From the NCBI GenBank assembly GCA_947627195.1, contig CANQVC010000011.1, positions 1-37,068 of the forward strand: 37,068 bases of DNA, written 5' to 3'. The notes below the pieces were generated by a model, which ran no database searches, had not been told where the DNA came from, and worked only from the letters and a program-made list of their open reading frames with translations. Positions 8,214 through 15,288 of the stretch are shown piece after piece. Source of the DNA: an uncultured Bacilli bacterium (lineage in GTDB: Bacteria; Bacillota_I; Bacilli_A; ML615J-28; CAG-698). The first letter of the stretch is position 1. Every line of letters begins with the position of its first letter. The translations under genes and the position numbers were made by a program.

Positions 8214-8246
8214 AATATTATTGTTATATTAATATTATTGTTATAT
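8214..8246 (+). repeat. 16-bp direct repeat, two copies
   Basis: AATATTATTGTTATAT occurs at 8214-8229 and again at 8231-8246 with one base between. Each copy can pair with the TAATAACACAATAATAT side of the tandem array, so alternative hairpins are possible. There is no U-tract, so this is not itself a standard terminator. Confidence 0.85.
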
Positions 8247-8311
8247 AAATATTATGCAATGTGATATGATAAAAATAAAAAATATAATATTCTATATAAA
8301 TGATTTAAAAC

Positions 8312-8349
8312 GGATTTTGATGTTATAAATGCATTAAAATCCCTTTTTT
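8312..8349 (+). terminator. Terminator after the histidine kinase gene
   Basis: The 11-bp stem GGATTTTGATG (8312-8322) with CATTAAAATCC (8332-8342), one G-U pair, is followed by C and six U residues. Its position before the cysS promoter makes it the end of the two-component transcript. Confidence 0.85.
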
Positions 8350-8402
8350 AAAAAATTAAAAAAAGAAACATTATTATTTTAATAGTTTTTTCTAAAGAAG
8401 TG

Positions 8403-8411
8403 TGCTATAAT
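8403..8411 (+). promoter_or_regulatory. Extended -10 promoter of cysS-mrnC-rlmB-sigH
   Basis: TGCTATAAT at 8403-8411 is a perfect extended -10. The -35 position (8383-8388, TAGTTT) is poor. The transcript would begin only about 20 bases before the coding region, which leaves no room for a T-box leader. Confidence 0.7.
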
Positions 8412-8437
8412 AATTGAGACAAAAGGAGGAAATGTCA

Positions 8438-9796
8438 ATGATTAAAATATATAATTCTTATACAAACAAATTAGAAGAATTCCACCCAATACATGAAAAT
8501 GAGGTTTCAATGTATGTCTGTGGATCAACTGTTTATAATGATATGCACATTGGTAATTCACGTCCAATTGTCTTCTTTGATGTTGTCGTAAGATTTTTTC
8601 AATATTTAGGATATAAAGTTAGAATGGTTTCAAATTTCACAGATATAGATGATAAAATTATTAACAAAGCTAAAGAAGAAAACGTGGAAGAAAGTGTTAT
8701 ATCTGAACGTTATATTGCTTCAATTTTAGAAACTTATCATCAATTAAATTGTCTTCCACACTATAAAAATCCTAAAGTAACAGAAAATATGAATGAGATT
8801 ATTTCCTTTATTGAATTACTTATTCAAAAAGGTGGAGCATATGTTGTTGATGGTGATGTATATTTTGATGTATCAAAAGTAAAGAATTATGGAATATTAA
8901 GTGGGCAAACTCAAGAAAATTTAATTACAGGTGCTAGAATAAGTGAAAACGAAAAAAAAAGAAATGCTAATGATTTCAATTTGTGGAAAGAAACAACAGA
9001 AGGAAAGAAATGGCATTCACCTTGGAGTGATGGAAGACCTGGATGGCATACAGAATGTGTCGTAATGATATCCAACATATTCAAAGGTAAAATTGACATT
9101 CATGGTGGTGGCATTGAATTAAAGTTCCCACACCATGATAATGAAATTGCCCAAGCAGAAGTTGCTTACAATCATGCAATTGCTAATTATTGGATGCATA
9201 ATGGACGTATTGATTTAAATGGTGTTAAAATGAGTAAATCATTAGGCAATGTTATTATGGCAAAAGATTTATTAAAGGAAATTGGTTATGGACCATATCG
9301 TTTACTTTTATTAAATGTTCCTTATCATCAACCTTTAAATTACCGTCAAGAATTAACTAATCAAGCAATTAATGATTATGATAAAATAATTAATACAAAA
9401 AAAGGTTTAATTTATAAATTACAAATTGAAAAGAATATTACTGATTATAAAGTTGAAAAAATAACTGATTCTGTCATTTGTTCAATTCGTGAAGAATTTA
9501 TTAATGCTTTAAGTGATGATTTTAATACTGCCAATGGACTTACAGCTTTATGGAAATTAATTAAATTAATGAATCAATTATCAAGACAAAAAGAATTTGA
9601 TGTTCAAACAATAAAAGAATCATTAACATTATTAGATGAAATGATGTGGGTATATGGTATTGATAAAGTAATTAATCCATTAAATAATGAAGATTTAGAA
9701 ATAGTTTCATTATGGAAAGAAGCAAGAAATAATAAAGATTTTCTAAAAGCTGACGAATATCGCAAATTATTAAATGCGAAAGGAATAATGCTTTAA
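8438..9796 (+). CDS. cysS: Cysteinyl-tRNA synthetase
   Basis: Charges tRNA-Cys. The ATG at 8438 lies eight bases after AGGAGG (8424-8429); another ATG at 8432 is too close to that site. The 452-residue product begins MIKIYNSYTNKLEEF. Cys28 in YVCGSTVY is the first zinc ligand, HIGN is at 37-40, TECVVM and FPHHDNEIAQ supply the other zinc ligands, and KMSKSLGN is the second ATP signature. The length matches other Bacillota CysRS. Its TAA stop shares one base with the ATG of mrnC, the same pairing as in Bacillus. Confidence 0.97.
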   Translation: MIKIYNSYTNKLEEFHPIHENEVSMYVCGSTVYNDMHIGNSRPIVFFDVVVRFFQYLGYKVRMVSNFTDIDDKIINKAKEENVEESVISERYIASILETYHQLNCLPHYKNPKVTENMNEIISFIELLIQKGGAYVVDGDVYFDVSKVKNYGILSGQTQENLITGARISENEKKRNANDFNLWKETTEGKKWHSPWSDGRPGWHTECVVMISNIFKGKIDIHGGGIELKFPHHDNEIAQAEVAYNHAIANYWMHNGRIDLNGVKMSKSLGNVIMAKDLLKEIGYGPYRLLLLNVPYHQPLNYRQELTNQAINDYDKIINTKKGLIYKLQIEKNITDYKVEKITDSVICSIREEFINALSDDFNTANGLTALWKLIKLMNQLSRQKEFDVQTIKESLTLLDEMMWVYGIDKVINPLNNEDLEIVSLWKEARNNKDFLKADEYRKLLNAKGIML

Positions 9797-10185
9797 TGGA
9801 TCTTGTTAAATCCTTAAATGAACATGATATTAAAAATTTATCAGGTGCTGATCTTGCCTTTATTGGTGATGCTTGTTATGAATTATATATTCGTAATTAT
9901 GTCTTACAAAATGGCATTACTAAATTAGGTAAATTACATGATGAATGTGTAAAGTATGTTAGTAGAACTAGTCAATATAAAATTATTTTAAAACTGGAAC
10001 CAATTCTAACAGATGAAGAAAGAAATATTTATCATCGTGGTCGTAATTATCAATATAAAACAAGAACTCAAGAATATATTCATGCATCAGGATTTGAAGC
10101 AATAATCGGTTATTTATATTTATTAAAAAGAAATGAACGATTAGAAGAAATATTTAAAAAAGCAATCCAAATATGTAATGAATAA
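9796..10185 (+). CDS. mrnC: Mini-ribonuclease III
   Basis: Processes the ends of 23S rRNA precursor in Bacillus and is a dimeric RNase III catalytic domain without the double-stranded RNA-binding domain. The 129 residues are a single such domain: LSGADLAFIGDACYELYIRN (residues 15-34) is the signature helix with Asp25 and Glu29 as the metal-binding acids, and HASGFEAIIGYLYLLKRNER is the conserved C-terminal half. It overlaps cysS by one base (TAATG), so translation is probably coupled. The gene order cysS-mrnC-rlmB is conserved in Bacillota. Confidence 0.94.
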   Translation: MDLVKSLNEHDIKNLSGADLAFIGDACYELYIRNYVLQNGITKLGKLHDECVKYVSRTSQYKIILKLEPILTDEERNIYHRGRNYQYKTRTQEYIHASGFEAIIGYLYLLKRNERLEEIFKKAIQICNE

Positions 10186-10204
10186 ATAGAGGTATAATTA
10201 AATA

Positions 10205-10918
10205 ATGAAAGAATTAATTTATGGAAAGAATGTTGTAAAAGAAGCAATTCAAGCAAAAAGAAATATAAAGAAATTATATATTCTTTCTAAACAAATAGAA
10301 TTAATAGAGATTGCCAACAAAAATCATTTAGATTATGAAATATTAAATCAAAAACAAATGGATTCTTTAGTAAAAGGAATGCATCAAGGAATAATTGCCC
10401 AAGTAGAAGAATATAAATACGTTGAACTATCTGATTTATTACAAAATGTTCATAAAAAATATCCTTTAATTGTTATGTTAGATTCTTTAGAAGATCCTCA
10501 TAATTTAGGAGCTATTTTAAGGACATGTGATGCAGCAGGTGTGGATGGTGTAATAATTGGTAAAAATCGTAGTGTTCACTTAAATGCAACAGTTGCAAAA
10601 GTATCTACAGGTGCTATTGAATATGTTAAAGTATGTGAAGTTGTTAATTTAGTTAATACAATAAAAAAATTAAAAGAAAATGGATATTGGATTATTGGTG
10701 CTGAAAAAACACCTAAAAGTACAAATTATGATCAAATGAAATATAATATGCCAATTTGTTTAGTTATTGGGTCTGAAGGAAAAGGCATATCCAGACTTGT
10801 CTTAGAAAATTGTGATTTTTTAGTACAAATTCCTATGGTAGGTCATGTTAATTCTTTAAATGCTTCAGTTTCTTGTAGTATTTTAGTGTATGAAATAATA
10901 AAATATCGTAAACAATAA
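10205..10918 (+). CDS. rlmB: 23S rRNA (guanosine-2'-O-) methyltransferase, RlmB/TrmH family
   Basis: A SpoU-type knotted methyltransferase, expected to methylate G2251 in the peptidyl-transferase P loop of 23S rRNA. The N-terminal substrate-binding domain (about 1-75, starting KELIYGKNVVKEAI) is followed by the SPOUT fold with its three motifs: LEDPHNLGAILRTCDAAG, CLVIGSEGKGISRLV and IPMVGHVNSLNASVSCSIL. The 237-residue length is typical. AGAGGT is 11 bases before the ATG. In Bacillus a yacP gene follows; here the sigma factor gene follows directly, 12 bases on, so yacP is missing from this locus. Confidence 0.94.
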   Translation: MKELIYGKNVVKEAIQAKRNIKKLYILSKQIELIEIANKNHLDYEILNQKQMDSLVKGMHQGIIAQVEEYKYVELSDLLQNVHKKYPLIVMLDSLEDPHNLGAILRTCDAAGVDGVIIGKNRSVHLNATVAKVSTGAIEYVKVCEVVNLVNTIKKLKENGYWIIGAEKTPKSTNYDQMKYNMPICLVIGSEGKGISRLVLENCDFLVQIPMVGHVNSLNASVSCSILVYEIIKYRKQ

Positions 10919-10930
10919 TGGGAGGAAATC

Positions 10931-11452
10931 ATGATACAATATAACGATTATGAATTGTTATATTTGATAAGTGAATCAGAACCAGAAGCCTTAGACATTT
11001 TATATAATAAATACATGAGTTTAATTTATAAGCGTATTAAAGCTTTTAAAATTCAAAAAAGATTTCAAGATGATTTTGTCCAAGAAGGTTTAATGGCATT
11101 AGATGTGGCAATCAAAAATTATGATCCTTCATTTACTAAATCATTTAATAAATATTTTGATTTAATTTTACAACGTAAATATATGCAATTAATGATGAAA
11201 GAAAAGAATTACATTTATTCAGTTGATTTAGCATTAGATGTAGCAACAGTTCAAGATGAGAATCATTTTGTTTATGAAAATCCTACTATTCAATGTAGTC
11301 AATTTGAAGAAGATGTTTATCATTTATGGCAAAAAAAATATCGTCCTAAAGAAATTGCTATGTTTTTAAAATGTGATATTAAAAGAGTTTATAATTCATT
11401 ATTTCGAATTAAAGAAAAAATCAAAAAACAACAAACTGATGATGCTACATAA
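10931..11452 (+). CDS. Sigma-70 family factor, SigH-like
   Basis: An alternative RNA polymerase sigma subunit. Region 2 is at residues about 20-75: DDFVQEGLMALDVAIKNYD is the core-binding and -10 recognition helix. A region 4 helix-turn-helix is near the C terminus (YRPKEIAMFLKCDIKRVYNS). At 173 residues it is shorter than Bacillus SigH (about 218), mostly in the linker. Its place between rlmB and rpmG is that of sigH in Bacillus, where it controls stationary-phase and sporulation or competence genes; whether that role holds here cannot be seen. GGGAGG at 10920-10925 is the ribosome site. No clear terminator follows. Confidence 0.85.
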   Translation: MIQYNDYELLYLISESEPEALDILYNKYMSLIYKRIKAFKIQKRFQDDFVQEGLMALDVAIKNYDPSFTKSFNKYFDLILQRKYMQLMMKEKNYIYSVDLALDVATVQDENHFVYENPTIQCSQFEEDVYHLWQKKYRPKEIAMFLKCDIKRVYNSLFRIKEKIKKQQTDDAT

Positions 11453-11468
11453 AAAAAGAAAATTAGAA

Positions 11469-11497
11469 TTGACAAACGCCCTAAATTTTGATAAAAT
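11469..11497 (+). promoter_or_regulatory. Promoter of rpmG-secE-nusG
   Basis: TTGACA at 11469-11474 and TAAAAT at 11492-11497 are 17 bp apart, and TG at 11489-11490 gives an extended -10. This is one of the strongest promoter matches in the window. Confidence 0.88.
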
Positions 11498-11517
11498 ATT
11501 AGAGTGATATTGGTCTA

Positions 11518-11536
11518 TCTTTGATGTTATCAAAGA
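11518..11536 (+). promoter_or_regulatory. Hairpin directly before the rpmG ribosome site
   Basis: A perfect 8-bp stem, TCTTTGAT (11518-11525) with ATCAAAGA (11529-11536), has a 3-nt loop (GTT). It ends one base before AGAGG (11538-11542). It lacks a U-tract, so it is not a terminator. It could affect ribosome access or protect the 5' end of the mRNA. Confidence 0.6.
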
Positions 11537-11548
11537 AAGAGGTAAAAT

Positions 11549-11698
11549 ATGAGAGAAAAAGTAATCTTGGTTTGTGAAGAATGTTTATCAAGAAATTATG
11601 TAGTTAACAGAAATAAATTAAATACCCCTAATAGAATGGTAATAAAAAAATTCTGTAAGAAATGTAATAAACATACTATTCACAAAGAAACTAAATAG
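11549..11698 (+). CDS. rpmG: Large ribosomal subunit protein bL33, zinc-binding type
   Basis: A 49-residue 50S protein: [19 protein letters not shown] at the start, then a basic segment ending in [14 protein letters not shown]. The two pairs CEEC and CKKC form a zinc ribbon, so this is the zinc-containing form and not the Cys-free paralogue used under zinc limitation. AGAGG at 11538-11542 sets the start. The secE ribosome site AGGAGG (11697-11702) overlaps the TAG stop. The sigH-rpmG-secE-nusG order is the same as in Bacillus. Confidence 0.95.
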   Translation: MREKVILVCEECLSRNYVVNRNKLNTPNRMVIKKFCKKCNKHTIHKETK

Positions 11699-11708
11699 GA
11701 GGATAAAA

Positions 11709-12179
11709 ATGGCTGAAGAAGTTAAAAAAGTTGAACAAAAAGAAAAAAATACAAAGAAAAATAGATTAGCTGAAGCCTTTATGAAAGATTATAAATATGA
11801 AGGATTAGTCTTATTGGTTTTAGCTTTAATATCTTTAATCCTTGGTATTTTGATTTATAAAGGAGAAACAACAGGAGGTCAAACAGGTCTTGTTGTTAAT
11901 AGTGGTGTATTTTTAATAGGTGATTATCCATTAGTATTTGCTTGGATATTAATGTTGTTAGGTGCCTTTTCATTAGTTTTATCTATTTGGCCTTATTATA
12001 AACCATCTATATATGAAGTAAAAAGAGTGTCTTGGCCTAATAAAAAAGAAATGCTTGAAAATTGTATTACAACATTCATTTTTGTTTTAATTTTCACATT
12101 ATTCTTTACCTTAATTGATGCTGGTTTAGGAGCGTTTATTGAATATGCAATTAAACCATTAGCAAATTTATTCCACTAA
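11709..12179 (+). CDS. secE: Protein translocase subunit SecE, long three-helix form
   Basis: Clamps SecY in the protein-export channel. The SecE core is at residues about 101-145: the amphipathic helix with EVKRVSWPNKKEML followed by one membrane helix (119-141). Unlike the usual Gram-positive SecE of about 60 residues, the protein has 156 residues with two further membrane helices (about 31-50 and 74-95) after a lysine-rich N terminus. This recalls the three-helix SecE of E. coli, but the extra sequence is not recognisably homologous to it. The gene lies between rpmG and nusG as in Bacillus, which supports the assignment. Confidence 0.9.
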   Translation: MAEEVKKVEQKEKNTKKNRLAEAFMKDYKYEGLVLLVLALISLILGILIYKGETTGGQTGLVVNSGVFLIGDYPLVFAWILMLLGAFSLVLSIWPYYKPSIYEVKRVSWPNKKEMLENCITTFIFVLIFTLFFTLIDAGLGAFIEYAIKPLANLFH

Positions 12180-12204
12180 TTAGAGAAAGTAAAAGGATAA
12201 TAAA

Positions 12205-12750
12205 ATGGAAGAAAATTTTAGAGCATGGTATGTTGTCCAAACATATTCTGGATTAGAAGATGTTGCGAAAAAAAATATTGAACTTCGTGTTGAATCAATG
12301 AATATGAGTGATTATATATTTAATGTTTTGGTTCCTAAAGAAACAATTTATGAAAAAACAAAAAAAGGGGAAACAAAAGAAATAATTAATAAACCATATC
12401 CTGGATATGTATTTGTTGATATGATTGTTACTGATGAAACATGGTTCATGGTTCGTAATACACCAATGGTTACAGGGTTTTTAGGTTCATCTGGTGGTGG
12501 AGCAAAACCAGTACCACTATTAGAAGAAGAAATGATTCCTATTTTAAAACTTTGTGGAATAGTGAATGAAAAACCTTTTGAATGTGAAGTTGGCGATTCT
12601 GTAAGAGTTATATCAGGTATATTCACAGGTCAATTAGGAACAATTGAAAATATTGATTTAGAAAAAAGAAAAGTCACAGTATTAATTGATTTTGCAGGTA
12701 GAACTGCACCAGCAGAACTTGAATTTGATGAAGTTAAAAAAGATAATTAA
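12205..12750 (+). CDS. nusG: Transcription termination/antitermination factor NusG
   Basis: Binds elongating RNA polymerase and affects pausing, Rho action and coupling to the ribosome. It has 181 residues with the N-terminal NGN domain (WYVVQTYSGLEDVAKKNIEL through NTPMVTGFLG) and the C-terminal KOW domain (VGDSVRVISGIFTGQLGTIE). The length is normal. AAAGGATAA precedes the ATG. It ends the rpmG-secE-nusG transcript, which is closed by a strong terminator. Confidence 0.97.
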   Translation: MEENFRAWYVVQTYSGLEDVAKKNIELRVESMNMSDYIFNVLVPKETIYEKTKKGETKEIINKPYPGYVFVDMIVTDETWFMVRNTPMVTGFLGSSGGGAKPVPLLEEEMIPILKLCGIVNEKPFECEVGDSVRVISGIFTGQLGTIENIDLEKRKVTVLIDFAGRTAPAELEFDEVKKDN

Positions 12751-12761
12751 TATGAATTATT

Positions 12762-12806
12762 AGACTAGTCACATTGTTTATGATGTAATGATTAGTCTTT
12801 TATTTT
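12762..12806 (+). terminator. Terminator after nusG
   Basis: The 10-bp stem AGACTAGTCA (12762-12771) with TGATTAGTCT (12789-12798), one G-U pair, is followed by a U-rich tail (TTTATTTTT). Confidence 0.9.
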
Positions 12807-12889
12807 TGACTCTGTTATAAACTATACTGATAAAAAAATAATCAAATGATATAATTTTTAAAAATTATTAAACAAAATTGATTAAACTC
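12807..12889. other. AT-rich spacer between nusG and the leader RNA promoter
   Basis: No gene is present. A perfect 18-bp palindrome (12851-12868, half-site ATAATTTTT) overlaps a second extended -10 (TGATATAAT, 12847-12855) with a weak -35, CTGATA at 12827-12832. In sequence this AT-rich, either could be chance. Confidence 0.35.
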
Positions 12890-12918
12890 TTGCATTTATT
12901 ATTAAAGAAGAATATAAT
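12890..12918 (+). promoter_or_regulatory. Promoter of the leader RNA and the exported-protein gene
   Basis: TTGCAT at 12890-12895 and TATAAT at 12913-12918 are 17 bp apart. Transcription would start near 12925, almost 200 bases before the coding region at 13119. Confidence 0.8.
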
Positions 12919-12924
12919 ATAAGT

Positions 12925-13067
12925 AGAATTAAACATTATATGTATAAGAGAGTTAAGCTTTTTATAATTAATTCTAATAGGTATATATTTGTTTTAATAC
13001 AGAGTGAATTTAATATAATGTCTATTTTAGTAATTGAACTCTCTTGTTTAACATAAGGGAGTTTTTT
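12925..13067 (+). promoter_or_regulatory. Structured leader with terminator and competing antiterminator, or a small RNA
   Basis: A U-tailed terminator is formed by AACTCTCTT (13037-13045) and AAGGGAGTT (13055-13063), one G-U pair, with U residues to 13067. Its left arm is also perfectly complementary to AAGAGAGTT (12946-12954); with flanking A-U and G-U pairs that alternative helix is 11 bp. Inside the alternative helix, AATTA (12966-12970) pairs with TAATT (13031-13035), and CTAATAG (12974-12980) with CTATTTTAG (13022-13030, bulged), giving a rod-like fold. This is the standard layout of a transcription attenuator or riboswitch, or of a separate RNA of about 143 nt. I do not recognise a known riboswitch class. 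Confidence 0.6.
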
Positions 13068-13118
13068 GTTTTATTATCTATTTAGCTTTATAAAATAATA
13101 ATTTAGGAGGATATATCT

Positions 13119-13658
13119 ATGAATTCACACATAAGGATTTTTCTTTTTTTTGAGGTAATACTTCTTATTTCATGTTTTGCATATTGTTATGCGCAAGAGC
13201 CATATGAATTTCCCGAAGGAATATACAAATATAATGGTGAACCGATTTTGCTTTATCAAGATGTGACAATTGAAGATATTAGTATTGAATTTAAAGAATC
13301 TGATATTGATTATGATGATTTAGAAGATAAAACTAATTATATTCAAAATCGTAAAAGTAAAAAAACATATGAATTAATATTTCTTTTTAAAAGGCAAGAT
13401 GAAAATGAATATATTCAAATGTCTTTTATTTCATTACCTAAAAGAATTGAACAAGTTGATAGATATTATATTGACATTGATTTAACAAATTTAATGAAAG
13501 AAGAAGCAAGTGGAATATTTTGTTTGTTCTTTCAAGGCCGTAGCAATGATGAAAATGTTGCTAATGAATTAACATTAGAATTAAGGGATATGGTTGTTAA
13601 TGAGAATGAAATAAAAGGATGCTATGCCATTTTAAATTATGTTGAAGAAAATATATGA
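13119..13658 (+). CDS. Exported protein of unknown function
   Basis: I do not recognise this 179-residue protein. It starts MNSHIRIFLFFEVILLISCF: a short n-region and a hydrophobic stretch. Either it is cut after CYA (about residue 25) as a secreted protein, or LISC with Cys19 acts as a lipobox; the acidic Glu12 in the core is unusual for both. The mature part is acidic and polar, with strand-like stretches (KKTYELIFLFKRQ, YIQMSFISLPKR) and no cysteine pair or known catalytic motif. AGGAGG at 13105-13110 supports the start. It has its own promoter and attenuator-like leader and sits between nusG and rplK, where Bacillus has no gene. It is the only gene here that ends in TGA. Confidence 0.8.
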   Translation: MNSHIRIFLFFEVILLISCFAYCYAQEPYEFPEGIYKYNGEPILLYQDVTIEDISIEFKESDIDYDDLEDKTNYIQNRKSKKTYELIFLFKRQDENEYIQMSFISLPKRIEQVDRYYIDIDLTNLMKEEASGIFCLFFQGRSNDENVANELTLELRDMVVNENEIKGCYAILNYVEENI

Positions 13659-13717
13659 AGAATTTTTAATCATAATTTTATCAATAAAAACTTTTATTTT
13701 CATTTTGCAAATTCATC

Positions 13718-13746
13718 TTGACAACAATAATTTAATGTAGTATAAT
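13718..13746 (+). promoter_or_regulatory. Promoter of rplK-rplA
   Basis: TTGACA at 13718-13723 and TATAAT at 13741-13746 are 17 bp apart: a consensus match. It lies 60 bases after the exported-protein gene. Confidence 0.92.
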
Positions 13747-13783
13747 ATGATAGCGTGCATTAATCTCACGTGCTATTTTTAAA

Positions 13784-13812
13784 GTGGAAGAGTGTTAAAC
13801 TCGTATGACCAC
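13784..13812 (+). promoter_or_regulatory. L1-type binding site in the rplK leader
   Basis: The helix GTGG (13784-13787) with CCAC (13809-13812) encloses GAGT/ACTC and the asymmetric segment CGTATGA. The pattern GTGG-AG-CGTATGACCAC is nearly the same as that before rplA (GTGG-AG-CGTTAGACCAC). It matches the 23S rRNA mimic through which ribosomal protein L1 represses its own operon in many bacteria. Confidence 0.7.
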
Positions 13813-13839
13813 ACACGGACAAAAGAGGAGGTGTGTCTC

Positions 13840-14268
13840 GTGGCTGCAAAAAAAATCACAAAAGTAATTAAATTACAAATTCAAGCAGCAAAAGCTACAA
13901 TGGCTCCACCTGTTGGACCTGCACTAGGACAAGCTGGTGTTAATGGACAACAATTCGTACTTCAATTCAATGAAGCAACAAAAGATATGGCAGGATGGAC
14001 TGTTCCAGTAGTAATAACTGTTTATGAAGATCGTACATTTACTTTTATAACAAAGACTCCACCAGCATCAGACATGTTAAAGAAAGCTGCTGGCATTCAA
14101 AGCGGTTCCGCAAATTCTAAGAAAACAAAAGTTGCAACAATCAAACGTGATAAAGTACGTGAAATTGCGACAACTAAATTACCTGACTTAAATGCTTATA
14201 CTGTTGAAGCAGGTATGAAGATTATTGAAGGAACTGCAAGAAATATGGGAATCGTTGTTGAAGACTAA
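13840..14268 (+). CDS. rplK: Large ribosomal subunit protein uL11
   Basis: A 50S stalk-base protein that binds the GTPase centre of 23S rRNA. The GTG at 13840 gives [20 protein letters not shown] and the usual 142 residues; GAGGAGGTG at 13825-13833 is its ribosome site. An earlier in-frame GTG at 13792 lies inside the L1 site and is rejected. The N-terminal domain holds the proline-rich [13 protein letters not shown] loop, and the C-terminal rRNA-binding domain ends in [13 protein letters not shown]. It is followed 87 bases later by rplA, with a hairpin and an L1 site between them. Confidence 0.97.
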   Translation: MAAKKITKVIKLQIQAAKATMAPPVGPALGQAGVNGQQFVLQFNEATKDMAGWTVPVVITVYEDRTFTFITKTPPASDMLKKAAGIQSGSANSKKTKVATIKRDKVREIATTKLPDLNAYTVEAGMKIIEGTARNMGIVVED

Positions 14269-14291
14269 TTAATTCTAACGATTCACCAAAG

Positions 14292-14341
14292 TGTTTAAGC
14301 AATCAATGCTTAAGCAGTGGGAGGAAATTCCGTTAGACCAC
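14292..14341 (+). promoter_or_regulatory. Hairpin plus L1-type binding site before rplA
   Basis: A 9-bp hairpin, TGTTTAAGC (14292-14300) with GCTTAAGCA (14308-14316), is directly followed by the L1-type site GTGGGAGG ... CCGTTAGACCAC (14317-14341), whose ends pair as GTGG/CCAC. The ribosome site AAAGGAGG follows at once, so bound L1 could block translation of its own gene. B. subtilis has a very similar element at this position. Confidence 0.8.
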
Positions 14342-14355
14342 AAAGGAGGAAAAAT

Positions 14356-15045
14356 ATGGCAAAAGTAGGAAAGAAGTATCAAGAAGCTGCAAAACTAATT
14401 GATTCATCTAAAAAATATTCATTAGCAGAAGCAGTTGCATTAGCAAAGAAAACTAGTATTACTAAATTTGATGCTACTGTTGAGATTGTTTTCCGTTTAA
14501 ATCTTGATTCACGTAAAGCTGAACAAAACTTACGTGGGGCAATTGTATTACCTTATGGATCAGGTAAAACTAGAAAAGTTTTAGTATTAACTAAAGGACC
14601 AAAAGCTAAAGAAGCTCAAGAAGCTGGTGCAGATTATGTTGGCGATACTGAATACCTTGATAAAATCAAAGGTGGATGGTTTGAATTTGATATAATTGTT
14701 GCAACACCTGATATGATGGGTGAACTTGGTAAATTAGGTAAAATTCTAGGTCCAAAAGGCTTAATGCCAAATGCCAAAACTGGAACAGTTACAATGGATA
14801 TCAAGAAAGCAGTAGAAGAAATCAAAGCAGGTAAAGTTGAATATCGTGTAGATAAAGCTGGTAATATTGCTACAATCGTTGGTAAAGCTTCATTTGATGA
14901 TGAAAAATTAATTGAAAACATTAAAACAGTTAATAACGTATTAATGAGAGCTAAACCTGCAACTGTAAAAGGTGTTTATGTTAAAAACATCTCTGTTACA
15001 ACTACTATGGGACCTGGTATCAAAATTGATCCAGCTACAATATAA
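14356..15045 (+). CDS. rplA: Large ribosomal subunit protein uL1
   Basis: A 50S L1-stalk protein that helps release deacylated tRNA and is the likely repressor of this operon. The ATG at 14356 follows AAAGGAGG and gives 229 residues starting [20 protein letters not shown], the normal length; an upstream in-frame GTG at 14317 is part of the L1 site and is rejected. Conserved segments include [37 protein letters not shown] and the C-terminal [14 protein letters not shown] 243-base leader separates it from rplJ. Confidence 0.97.
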   Translation: MAKVGKKYQEAAKLIDSSKKYSLAEAVALAKKTSITKFDATVEIVFRLNLDSRKAEQNLRGAIVLPYGSGKTRKVLVLTKGPKAKEAQEAGADYVGDTEYLDKIKGGWFEFDIIVATPDMMGELGKLGKILGPKGLMPNAKTGTVTMDIKKAVEEIKAGKVEYRVDKAGNIATIVGKASFDDEKLIENIKTVNNVLMRAKPATVKGVYVKNISVTTTMGPGIKIDPATI

Positions 15046-15154
15046 TCCCTAAAATAAATATAAGATAATAATTTAATATTATTAGATAAATAATTTTAAT
15101 ATAATTAAATAATAATTAAATATAATTAGAAAAAAACCATATAAAAATAGTGAT
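15046..15154. other. AT-rich spacer between rplA and the L10 leader
   Basis: About 100 bases of almost pure A and T with many TAAT and TATAAT-like words. Several -10 look-alikes occur (15100-15105, 15121-15126), but none has a good -35 at the right distance, so no promoter is called. No terminator hairpin follows rplA. Confidence 0.4.
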
Positions 15155-15266
15155 ACAGATTAAATGCCGTAGACAGTGGGGGCTATGCTTAAAAATCCCA
15201 CCGAGGTTAACAGTGTAAAACACAGTCCCTCTTTTAACATGCGGTAAAAAGTTAAAAGGGGTTTTC
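15155..15266 (+). promoter_or_regulatory. L10 ribosomal protein leader with attenuator terminator
   Basis: The leader contains TGCCGTAGACAG, the hairpin GTGGG (15176-15180) with CCCAC (15197-15201), then CCGAGGTTAACAGTG and the small GTGT-AAA-ACAC hairpin. TGCCG also pairs with CGGTA further down. These are the hallmarks of the Bacillota L10 leader bound by the L10(L12)4 complex. It ends in a terminator: CCTCTTTTAAC (15228-15238) with GTTAAAAGGGG (15251-15261), one G-U pair, and UUUU. Feedback control of rplJ-rplL by attenuation is expected. Confidence 0.88.
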
Positions 15267-15288
15267 TTAATTCCAAGGAGGTGTAAAA

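Noticed and set aside
8312-8437. T-box riboswitch before cysS
   Set aside because: The extended -10 lies only about 25 bases before the start codon, and no T-box sequence or specifier hairpin is seen; the upstream terminator belongs to the kinase transcript.
12944-13067. 6S RNA or a known riboswitch class
   Set aside because: The closing helix and inner bulges recall a rod-shaped RNA, but the central bubble and conserved bases of 6S RNA, and the core motifs of common riboswitches, are not evident.
13656-13658. TGA read as tryptophan, as in Mollicutes
   Set aside because: TGA ends the exported-protein gene just before the rplK promoter. Reading through it would run into promoter sequence, and tryptophan is encoded by TGG throughout.
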